Source: Symbioplanes lichenis (GTDB taxonomy: Bacteria > Actinomycetota > Actinomycetes > Mycobacteriales > Micromonosporaceae). From it: DNA of 64,000 bases. The stretch is from contig NZ_JAUZQD010000019.1 of assembly GCF_030709675.1 (NCBI RefSeq), positions 1 to 64,000 on the forward strand, written 5' to 3'. Shown piece after piece: positions 1-8,600 of the stretch. The notes below the pieces were generated by a model. That model was given only the letters and a program-made list of their open reading frames with translations. It was not told where the DNA came from and searched no databases. The position numbers and the translations under genes are program-made. Numbering within the stretch: the first letter of the stretch is position 1; every line of letters begins with the position of its first letter.

Positions 1-82
1 GGGGGCGCCCCCCCCGCGCCCCCCCCCCCCCCCCCCCCCCCCCGGGCGGGGCGGGGGGGCCACCCCCCCCCCCCCCCCCCCC
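1..82. repeat. C-rich low-complexity tract
   Basis: The first 82 bases are almost only C and G, with an uninterrupted run of 25 C (19-43) and another of 20 C (63-82) separated by a G-rich stretch. No open frame or site is recognisable. Runs this long are unusual even at high GC and suggest a sequencing or assembly artefact at a contig edge, or a slippage-prone tract. Confidence 0.8.
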
Positions 83-170
83 GCCGCGTTTTCCGGGGCG
101 AGCGTTGTCCATGCGCTCAGGCAGCGAGTTGCCGGGGTTTCGTCCACCCGCCCGGCCGAAGATCGCCGGC

Positions 171-273
171 GTTGTCCACAGCTGGGAGTTGTCCACAGGG
201 CGCCCGCACGAGTGCCCGCCTCTCCGTCACACTGTCCAGCGGGGGAGCCCCCAAGGGCGGGCGGGTCAGGGAG
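171..273. repeat. Dispersed ~100-bp repeat, copy A, with two DnaA-box-like 9-mers
   Basis: TTGTCCACA occurs at 172-180 and 189-197 (17 bp apart), with a weaker TTGTCCATG at 105-113. The 13-mer TGTCCAGCGGGGG follows at 233-245. The same elements in the same order and spacing recur at 31347-31448. TTGTCCACA matches the DnaA box reported for high-GC actinomycetes. No dnaA or dnaN is nearby, so an origin is not supported. The remainder of the 424-base gap before the first gene (83-170, 274-412) shows nothing else I recognise. Confidence 0.6.
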
Positions 274-412
274 AAGTAGGGCGACGGGCCGACTTGTGCG
301 ATGCGAGTGCGGACCTCGCCTCGGCGCCGCTTGATCGGCAGGACAGACTCCGGGGCGGGCGGCCCGGGGCACCACGAGGCGGCGCGGTTTCGGATTTGTG
401 ACCTGACTTGGC

Positions 413-418
413 TACGCT
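413..418 (+). promoter_or_regulatory. -10 hexamer, leaderless start of DUF3043 gene
   Basis: TACGCT ends 6 nt before the GTG at 425, the TANNNT-N6/7-start arrangement typical of leaderless actinobacterial transcripts. No Shine-Dalgarno sequence precedes the GTG. Confidence 0.55.
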
Positions 419-424
419 GCGGGG

Positions 425-1057
425 GTGTCCTCGCTGTTTCGCCGCAAGTCCGCCGATCTCGTCGCCGACTCCACCGCCACGGTGACCGAGCCCGACCGTG
501 CCTCCGAGCCGGTGCGCAAGGGTTACACGCCCTCGAAGGAGGAACTCGGCCAGCAGACGCCCAAGCGGCAGAGCAGCCAGCGCCGCCACGACACCGCCGC
601 CGCGCCGGCCAACCGTCGCGAGGCGTACAAGTCGATGCGCGAGCGCCAGCGGGTCGAGCGGGCCGAGGCCCAGGCCGGCATGCGGGCCGGTGACGAGCGT
701 TACCTGCTCGCCCGCGACCGCGGCCCCGAGCGCAAGCTGGTGCGGGACATCGTCGATTCCCGGCGTACGGCCGGCACCTGGTTCTTCGGCGGCGCGATCC
801 TCGTGTTCATCGGCTCGCTCGGCAACATGCCGATCCAGGTGCAGCTGGCCGCCAACCTGCTGTGGGCGCTGCTCGCGATCAGCGTCATCGTCGACAGTTT
901 CCTCATCTCGCGCCGGATCAAGAAGCTCGTGACCGAGCGCTTCCCGGACTCGAAGGAGCGGATGGGGTCGCTCTACCTCTACGGGATCATGCGCGGCATC
1001 TCGTTCCGCCGGATGCGCGTGCCCAAGCCGCAGGTGGAGTTCGGCGCCAAGATCTGA
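425..1057 (+). CDS. DUF3043 family membrane protein
   Basis: Predicted 210-residue integral membrane protein of the actinobacterial DUF3043 family; function unknown. Roughly the first 115 residues are polar and rich in Arg, Gln and Ala and presumably cytoplasmic. Two hydrophobic segments follow at about 118-134 and 141-161, then a basic tail ending near VEFGAKI. The GTG start is chosen because a TACGCT hexamer lies exactly 6 nt upstream, implying a leaderless message. It is monocistronic; the next gene is convergent. Family assignment rests on the hydropathy pattern and on recognised motifs such as YLLARDRGPERK. Confidence 0.85.
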   Translation: MSSLFRRKSADLVADSTATVTEPDRASEPVRKGYTPSKEELGQQTPKRQSSQRRHDTAAAPANRREAYKSMRERQRVERAEAQAGMRAGDERYLLARDRGPERKLVRDIVDSRRTAGTWFFGGAILVFIGSLGNMPIQVQLAANLLWALLAISVIVDSFLISRRIKKLVTERFPDSKERMGSLYLYGIMRGISFRRMRVPKPQVEFGAKI

Positions 1058-1065
1058 CCCGGCGC

Positions 1066-1144
1066 CGCGCACGAGCCGAGCCGAGCGCCACGCACCGCCG
1101 GACCGACCGCCGCGCCGCGCCGCGCACGAGTCGAGCTGAGCGCC
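1066..1144. repeat. Imperfect 55-bp-period repeat after DUF3043 gene
   Basis: A 24-bp segment at 1066-1089 recurs with two mismatches at 1121-1144, starting nine bases after the DUF3043 stop codon. The surrounding 1058-1241 is GC-only low complexity (variants of GCCGAGCCGAGCGC) and holds no convincing frame. Confidence 0.6.
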
Positions 1145-1241
1145 GCGCCGAGCCGCGCACCGCCGAGCCGAGCGCGCCGCCGACACAGGCTGCGACGCAC
1201 CGGCCGAGCGTGGACGGCGCGGCCTTGAGGCGAACCCGCTG

Positions 1242-1333
1242 CTACAGGACTTTGGCCAAGCGGAGCAGAGCCAAGCGTGAACGGCGCCCCCAGCCGCTAC
1301 TGGACTCCGGCCAGGCGGAGCAGGGCGGCGGTC
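1242..1333 (-). repeat. Duplicated 3' end of azlD (55-bp period)
   Basis: The terminal codons of azlD (1297 upward, reading ...LLRLAGVQ-stop) are repeated 55 bp downstream, where the minus strand reads ...LLRLAKVL-stop with its own TAG at 1242-1244. About 24 of 30 positions match. It looks like a tandem duplication that included the stop codon and then diverged. Confidence 0.7.
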
Positions 1334-1608
1334 GCCGCAGCGGCCACGACCACCACGACGAAGGGCGCACGGCGGGCGGCCAGCACCGCCCCCACGAGTA
1401 CGCCCAGAGGCCGCGCCAGCCCCGCGAAAGCCGCACTCTCCATGAGCGCCGCCGTGGTGGCCAGCGCCGCGAGCAGCGTGGTCGCCGCCATGGGCAGCAG
1501 GCGCTGGACCGGCTCCGACAGCTCCAGCCGGTCGCGCAGCAGCACGCCGCTCAGCCGCATCGTGTAAGTCCCGGCGCCCAGCACGAGAATCGCCACCAGC
1601 AGTGTCAC
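1297..1608 (-). CDS. azlD: AzlD family branched-chain amino acid exporter subunit
   Basis: Small (103 aa) four-helix membrane protein of the AzlD family, the partner of AzlC in exporters of branched-chain amino acids and analogues (BrnE in Corynebacterium BrnFE). Hydrophobic segments cover most of the chain. The N-terminal GAGTYTMRLSG resembles the conserved AzlD start. Its ATG overlaps the end of azlC by 4 nt (1605-1608), so the two are probably translationally coupled. Substrate is inferred from the family. The 3' end is duplicated downstream. Confidence 0.88.
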   Translation of the reverse strand: MTLLVAILVLGAGTYTMRLSGVLLRDRLELSEPVQRLLPMAATTLLAALATTAALMESAAFAGLARPLGVLVGAVLAARRAPFVVVVVAAAATAALLRLAGVQ

Positions 1609-2306
1609 GAGTCACTCCCACCTTGGACGCCGGCGAAGCGCGGCAGGAACAGCACCAGCAGCCCGAGCAGCGCGCACAACACCGGCAACCCCGCGGGCAG
1701 CACCGGCGTCAGTACGACCGCGAGCCCCGCCCCGGTCAGCGCCGCCGCCCGCGTGGCCCGGTCCTGCAGCGACGGCAGGATCAGCGCGATCAGCCCGGCC
1801 GGGAACGCCGCGTCCAGCCCCAGCACGTCCGGATCCCCCGCCGCCGTGCCGATGAGGACGCCCAGCGCGGTGCCGATGTTCCACGAGGTGAAGAGCGTCA
1901 GGCCGATCATCCAGTACGTGCGGCGGCGCCGGCCGGGGTCCTCTTCGCGCAGCGTGAAGGCCACCGTCTCGTCGGTCATCAGGTGACTGCCGAGCAGCCG
2001 GTCGCGCCAGCGGGGGCCGATCGTGGACGCGACCGCCATGCCGAACGGCAGGTGCCGGGCGTTGAGCAGCAGACCCGCGAGCACGGCCGCCACGGGGTTG
2101 CCCGCCGCCAGCAGACCAGCCGCGAGGAACTGGGCGCCTCCGGCGAAGACGAGGGTCGACATGGCGAAAGGCACCCACAGCGGGAGCCCGTACGCCACAG
2201 CGATCGCCCCGAACGAGCCGCCGACCGCGATCATGGCGGCGGCGATGGCGGCCGCGTCGCGGAGCAGGGCGCTGTCCCGAGGCGGTGTTCGCTTGGACGT
2301 ACGCAT
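1605..2306 (-). CDS. azlC: AzlC family branched-chain amino acid exporter
   Basis: Large subunit (233 aa) of an AzlC/AzlD (BrnF/BrnE-type) exporter in the cytoplasmic membrane. Family signatures are visible: FAGGAQFLAAGLL near residue 54, LLNARHLPFGMA near 80, the conserved TDETVAF near 110 and FTSWNIGTALG near 140. It is first in the azlCD operon and divergent from an XRE-cupin regulator, the usual arrangement. The ATG at 2306 has no Shine-Dalgarno; a TATTTT hexamer five bases upstream suggests a near-leaderless message whose promoter overlaps an inverted repeat. Export of branched-chain amino acids is inferred from the family. Confidence 0.9.
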   Translation of the reverse strand: MRTSKRTPPRDSALLRDAAAIAAAMIAVGGSFGAIAVAYGLPLWVPFAMSTLVFAGGAQFLAAGLLAAGNPVAAVLAGLLLNARHLPFGMAVASTIGPRWRDRLLGSHLMTDETVAFTLREEDPGRRRRTYWMIGLTLFTSWNIGTALGVLIGTAAGDPDVLGLDAAFPAGLIALILPSLQDRATRAAALTGAGLAVVLTPVLPAGLPVLCALLGLLVLFLPRFAGVQGGSDS

Positions 2307-2307
2307 G

Positions 2308-2323
2308 GTTCAAAATAATGAAC
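2308..2323. promoter_or_regulatory. Candidate operator 1 of azlC/XRE pair
   Basis: Perfect inverted repeat GTTCA-N6-TGAAC directly upstream of the azlC start and overlapping its likely -10. Its centre is 28 bp from a second repeat of the same GTTC-N8-GAAC form. The divergently encoded XRE protein is the obvious candidate to bind both. Confidence 0.6.
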
Positions 2324-2335
2324 GGAGCCGCCGCC

Positions 2336-2351
2336 GTTCGTCAAACCGAAC
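2336..2351. promoter_or_regulatory. Candidate operator 2 of azlC/XRE pair
   Basis: Perfect inverted repeat GTTCG-N6-CGAAC, extending one more pair to C2335/G2352. It lies 21 bp upstream of the regulator start and shares GTTC-N8-GAAC with operator 1. Confidence 0.55.
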
Positions 2352-2372
2352 GACCCGACCGACGGAGTGAAC

Positions 2373-2930
<558 letters not shown>

Positions 2931-3880
2931 AGGCGGGCCACCACGTCCTCGATGTCCGGCTCCTGGAGCGACAGGTCGCGCAGGCCCACGGCGGCGAGCG
3001 CGGCGGCGACCGCCCCGGCCGACGAGGAGACCAGGTCGAAGGTGACCCGATGCCCGTCCGCCGCGGTGGTCACCAGGTCGGCGCCCGGGACGGCAAATCC
3101 GGACGGCAACGGCGCGTCGAGGTCCGCGACCAGGCGGCGGCGGGAGCCGTACCGGGAATGCAGGTCCTCGATCGTCCCGTCGTGCACCACGTGACCGTGA
3201 TCGATCACCACCAGGCGGCGGCAGAGGCGCTCGATGTCGGCCAGGTCATGCGTGGTGAGGACCAGCGTGACGTCGCCGCCCGCGCCCAGCTCGGCGAGGA
3301 AGCCACGGACCGCCTGCTTGCTCACCACGTCCAGCCCGATGGTCGGCTCGTCGAGAAACAGCACTTCGGGGCCGTGCAGCAGCGCCGCGGTCAGCTCGCC
3401 GCGCATCCGCTGCCCCAGGGACAGCTGGCGAACCGGGGTGTCCAGGAACTCGTCCAGGCCGAGCAGATCCCGGCAGCGCCGCAGGCGGGCGGCGTGATCA
3501 GCGGCCGGAACGCGGTAGATGTGCCGCAGCAGCGTGAACGACTCGCGCAGCGGCAGGTCCCACCACAGCTGCGAGCGCTGGCCGAAAACGACCCCGATCC
3601 GCAGGGCGAGGCGGGTGCGCTGCGGCACCGGCGTGAGGCCGCAGACCGACACCTCGCCCGCGGACGGGGTCAGGACGCCGGTCAGCATCTTGAGCGTGGT
3701 CGACTTGCCGGCGCCGTTCGGGCCGATGTAACCGACCATCTCGCCCCGGGCGATGCTCAGGTCGACGCCGTCCACGGCCGCCACCGTGCGTTTCTCGCGA
3801 CGGAGGGCACCCTTGCGGACGCGTACCGTGAAGTCCTTGCGCAGGCCCCGCATGTCGATGACGCTGGTCACGCTTCCCCC

Positions 3881-4681
3881 TCAGGATCCCGTACTCCGGT
3901 AGTGCTTGATGCCGGCCCGCCACACCAGGGCCGCCACGCCGGTCATGAGCAGCGCGAGCAGCGGCGACAGGAAGCCCGCCCAGGCGGGCAGACCGAGCGG
4001 GTCCGCGCGGCCCAGCAGCGTCACCGCCGGCTGGTAGGCCACAAAACCGAAGCCCAGCGCGTACGCGAACAGCGCCCGGAACCAACCGGAGTAGACCGGC
4101 ACGGGGTACGACGTGAAGTCCCGCCCGCCGTACGTGAACGCGCTTCCGACCTCGCCCGAGTCGATCCACCAGAACGCGGTACTCGCACTGATCACGAAGA
4201 TCGCCCCGAAAAGCACGGCGCCGGCAGCGGGAGCGGTGACGACGAGCACGACGCGTGACGTGTCCCACGGGATGTCGTTCAGGTTGAGCGCCACGATCAA
4301 TGCGCCGAGGCCGACGAGCAGTCGCAGCGCCTTGCGGATCGGCAAGTCCATGAGCAGCAGCTGAGGCAGCGCGCGCAGGGGCCGGACGAGGACAGCGTCC
4401 AGGGTGCCGTTCCGCACGTAGGTCTTGAGGTGATCGACGTTACCCACTACGAAGTCGGCCAGCGCGAACGACAGCGACGAGAGGCTGACAACCAACAGCC
4501 CCTCCGGAAGGGTGAATCCGCCGACGGTCCGGGTGGCGCGGAACAATACGAGCACGGTCAGCACGTCGAGCGCCGACGAGAGGATGTTGCTCACCAGGTC
4601 GACCACGAAGGAGGTCCGATAGGAGAAGACCGACCGCCACTGCGCGCGGGCCAGGGCGACGTACGGGTTCGTGTCAGCCAC
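3881..4681 (-). CDS. ABC-2 family transporter permease (COG3694 type)
   Basis: Integral membrane permease of 266 aa with about six hydrophobic segments. The family sequence VRNGTLDAVLVRPL around residue 88-101 (amphipathic coupling region) and the late GWFRALFAYALGFGFVAYQPA match the ABC-2-type permeases that pair with COG4586 ATPases. It overlaps the upstream permease by 8 nt (4674-4681) and is 9 nt from the ATPase gene, so the three form one transcription unit and probably one heteromeric exporter. Confidence 0.87.
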   Translation of the reverse strand: MADTNPYVALARAQWRSVFSYRTSFVVDLVSNILSSALDVLTVLVLFRATRTVGGFTLPEGLLVVSLSSLSFALADFVVGNVDHLKTYVRNGTLDAVLVRPLRALPQLLLMDLPIRKALRLLVGLGALIVALNLNDIPWDTSRVVLVVTAPAAGAVLFGAIFVISASTAFWWIDSGEVGSAFTYGGRDFTSYPVPVYSGWFRALFAYALGFGFVAYQPAVTLLGRADPLGLPAWAGFLSPLLALLMTGVAALVWRAGIKHYRSTGS

Positions 4682-5534
4682 CCTGTGCCACCAGTCGCCG
4701 CTGCGCCCGGTGCTGGACCAGCCGCGCCAGCCCGAGCAGCAGGAACACCCAGATCAACTGCAACCCCACGAGACCCCACTGCAGCGGTACGGGGTCCCGC
4801 TCGACGAGCACGTCCGCCGGCGTCTGCATGAGCCCGGGGAACGGGGTCGCCACGTAGAGGACAACGGTCAGCCAATCGGGGAGAAAACGGAGCGGGAAGT
4901 AGAGGCCGACCAGCACACCGGACGAGAGTGTCCAGAACGTCATCGGTCCGCGCGCGTCGTGCAGCCAGTAGGCACTGGCGTTGACCAGGAAACGCAGCAG
5001 GAACGACGCGACGGTCGCCAGGACGATCGAGACGGCGAAGAGGGGGACGGTGAACCAGCGCTGGGGGACGTACAGATCGAAGAAAAGCGCACCCGCCGCG
5101 AGGGGCGGCAGGAAGCGGAAGATCAGCGCGTGCAGGGCCCGGCCCAGGTCAGCGGCGAGATAGCTGGTCACGGGGTGGACCGGCCGGAGCAGGTCGGCCG
5201 TCACCTCGCCGGTGCGGATCCGCTCGGCCAGCTCGGTCCAGCCCCACAGCAGGATCACGGCGAAAAGACCCTGACCCACCCAGACGTACGACACCAGCTG
5301 TCGCGCGTCGTACCCGGCCGCCTGCTGCCCCGCCGCGCCGGCCGCCACCGCGAGCAACACGTAACACCGGAGGAACCCGAAGACGATATTGGTGAACGAT
5401 CCGGCTATGGTCGCCTGCCGGTAGGACATGTAACGCCGGAAACCCGACCACGAGAGGGCACCGAACGTAGTGACCCACTCGCGTAACGGTTGGACTCGTG
5501 AGAGCAGGGGCACCCTGGCGTCGGGCAGGTCCAC
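4674..5534 (-). CDS. ABC-2 family transporter permease (COG4587 type)
   Basis: First gene of the exporter operon: 286-aa membrane protein with six predicted helices and the family pattern RIRTGEVTADLLRPVHPV near residues 105-122. The GTG at 5534 is supported by AAAGGAG nine bases upstream. Together with the next two genes it should build a permease heterodimer plus ATPase. No regulator is adjacent; the promoter must lie in 5535-5674, shared with the divergent WG-repeat gene. Confidence 0.87.
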   Translation of the reverse strand: MDLPDARVPLLSRVQPLREWVTTFGALSWSGFRRYMSYRQATIAGSFTNIVFGFLRCYVLLAVAAGAAGQQAAGYDARQLVSYVWVGQGLFAVILLWGWTELAERIRTGEVTADLLRPVHPVTSYLAADLGRALHALIFRFLPPLAAGALFFDLYVPQRWFTVPLFAVSIVLATVASFLLRFLVNASAYWLHDARGPMTFWTLSSGVLVGLYFPLRFLPDWLTVVLYVATPFPGLMQTPADVLVERDPVPLQWGLVGLQLIWVFLLLGLARLVQHRAQRRLVAQGG

Positions 5535-5674
5535 GCCGTTAATCTCCTTTCACGCACCCCGCAGCGGAGCCCGGCGACACTACCCGGCGCTCCGCGACGC
5601 CACCATGCAATTTCGACAAGGCGGATCGTCGTGACGCTCAGTAGCCTCCTGTCCGGTACCTGCCCAGGTGCCCG

Positions 5675-8600
5675 ATGAACGGCTGGAGCTCGCAGGGCGG
5701 CTATCCGTACGGCGGCTGGGAGGACGAGCCCGCCTGGGTCTACGAGATCACCTGGGAATGGGAACCCCTCCCGGGCCAGCGCTACCCGGGCGACCCGGGC
5801 CGCCGCCGCGCCGTCCACCACCCGGTCTACGACGCCTCGGCCGCCGCGTCGGCCGCGGCTGCCTGGGACGCCGACTTCAAGACCATCGCCCAGGCCTCGT
5901 CCCCACCGTCTTTCGGCGCCCCGACGTCCGGCGCCCCGTCCTATGGCGCCTCCTTCGGCGCCCCCACCTCGGGCGCACCTTACGAAGGCATGCCGATCTC
6001 CGGCCCGCCCGCCTCGGGCCGCGCCGTCCCGCCGGTCTCGGGCGCCGGATACGCCGGCGGCCCTGTCTCGGGCGCGCCGGGCCGTGGCGCCCGCCCGGTG
6101 TCCCCCGCGTCGGGCCGAGCCTCGGTCGGCCGTCCCCCGCAGCCGCCGCCCTCGTGGGAGGGCCCGGGCCGGGGCGGCCAGGGCTTCGGCGGCCCGGCCG
6201 GCGGTGGGCAGCCCTCGTGGAACCGGCCTGTGCCGCTGCCGGACCGGCTGCCCGAGCCGCCCTACCGCCAGGCCGGTGGACCGGGCTCAGCGCAGCCCGG
6301 TCCCCAGCAGCCTGGTCCCTACCCGCCGGGCCCGCAGCAGCCCGGGACCTATCCGCCGGTTTCCCAGCCGCCGGGGTCCTATCCGCCCGGTTCGCAGCAG
6401 CCGGGTCCCTACCCGCCGGGTGGCTCCACGTCCGGGATTCCCGGGCCGGGGGCTGCCGCGCCCTACCAGCAGCCGCGCCCGCCGCAGTCGCGCCCGGGTT
6501 ACGAGCAGCAGCGCCCGTCTTACGGCCGTCCGCCTGCTCATGAGCAGTCTGCTCCCCCGGCCTGGGACCAGCCGCAGCCCACTTCCTGGGAGCAGTCCGG
6601 GCGGTCGTCGCAGGCTTCCCGCTGGGACGAACCGCAGGGACAGTGGGACCAGCCCCGGACCCAGCAGCCGCCCTGGGGCCAGCAGCGACCCCAGTCCCCG
6701 CCGCACCAGCCCGGCCCGATCGACTCGCGGCCGCTCCGACCCGGCCCGACCGACCCGCAACAGGGTCGGCAGGGCCCGATCGACCCGCAACAGGGTCGGC
6801 AGGGCCCGATCGACTCCCGCCACGGCCAGCCGGGCTCCCGGCCCGCGCCGCAGGACCACCGTCAGCCTGCCCAGCCCGGCTGGCAGCAGGGCCCGGACAC
6901 CCGCCACAACGCACCGGACCCGCGCCACGCCGGACCCGACCCCCGCCTCGCCGGCCCGGATCCCCGTGTCGCCGGCCCCGAGTCACGCCCCGTGAGCCCG
7001 GATCCGCGCCACGCCGGCCCGGAGTTCCGCCGCCCGCCGCAGCCGTTCGCCCAGCAGGCGCCGACAGCACCGCCGGTCACGCAGCAGGGCCCGGCGGCCA
7101 CGCCGTTCGCGTCCCAAGGCCCGGCGGCCACGCAGCAGGTCCCGGCCGCCACGCCGTTCGCGTCCCAAGGCCCGGCGGCCACGCAGCAGGCCCCGGCCGC
7201 CACGCCGTTCGCGCCGCAGGGTCCGGTCACACCGCCGTTCGCGCCGCAGGGTCCGGTCACACCGCCGTTCGCGCAGCAGCGACCGGAGGGTTCACCCGCA
7301 TCGTTCGCGCCGCAGGCAGGAGTCGGCGCACCCCGAGCACGCGACATCGAGCCGCCGACCGAGACCCGCCTGCCCGCGCCGCCCCAGGAAGTCCCGACCT
7401 CCTCCGCGCCTGCCCCCACGTCAGCGGCCGCCGCTCCCGCTCCGCCGTCGGTCAGCCCGATCGCGCCTGCGTCCGCGTCGCCTGCCTCTCCCGCCTCGGC
7501 GCCTGTGTCGGCCACTCCCCCGGCAACCGGCGAGCGGCAGACGCCTGCGGCTGGTGGCCCCTTGTATCCGGGTTCGCCGGCTGCGGGGACCGGACATCAT
7601 GGTGCTGTGTCCGAGGTGGCCGGTTCGTCCGGTGCGCCGGTGGGCGGAGACGGTTCTTCGCTCGAGGACACCGCCGTCACGGAGCTGCCCGAGGACACAG
7701 CGGCCAGGCTGCCGGACAGCTCGACGGCTGACTCTCCCGAAACTGCGACGGACGCGGACCCGCGGCGAAGCACGACGGCCGGGCCGGTGGGGAACGCGGG
7801 CACCGGATCGCTGGAGGACACGGCGATCACCGAGCTTCCGAGCGAAATGCCCTCGGCCGGCCAAGAGCCGTCGGCTGGTGCGGCGAAGGCAGTCGAGCCC
7901 GTCGGCAGTGCAGCGGAGGCCGGTGAGCCCGTCGGCAGTGCGGCGCAGGCGGGTCAGCCCGCCGGCAGTGCGGCGCAGGCGGGTCAGCCCGCCGGCAGTG
8001 CGGCGCAGGCGGGTCAGCCCGCCGGCGGCGCTGCGGAGGAGAATGCCGGGGACGAGGAGGAGCGCGGGCTCGGGTGGCTGCTCAAGATGAGTGGGCTGGG
8101 GGCGGCTACGGCTGATCCCGACTCGTTGCCCGTTTCGCCGGCGCCGGAGGCTGTGCTGCCGGTTGCGCCGGTCAGTCCGGATGTGCCCAAGCGGGTCGAC
8201 TGGTTCTTCGGGACCGGGGAGAACGCGCTGGCCACGGTCGGCACTTCGGCGCCGGAAGAGCCTGTTGCACCGCCTTCGGAGGAAGAACTCGTCGCGGCGA
8301 CGCCGGAGGACGAGCAACCCGCCGCAGCGACGCCGGAGGAGGAACGGCCCGCCGCAGCGACATCGGACGAGGAGCAGGCCGGCGCGGCGCCATCGGACGA
8401 GCAGCCCGTCGCAGTGGTCTCGGAGGAAGAGCCCCGCGCAGCGACGTCGGAGGAGGAGCAGCCTGTCGACGTTGCCGCGGACGAGCGGAGTCTCGATGTC
8501 ACGGCGGACGGAGTGCGGACCGAGGCGGTCGGGGACGACGAACTCGATGACGGCGTCAGGGACCCGGAGCCGGTCGAGGCGGTTGAGCCGGTCGAGGCGG

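Noticed and set aside
105..197. Replication origin
   Set aside because: Only two good DnaA-box-like 9-mers and no dnaA, dnaN or parAB genes nearby.
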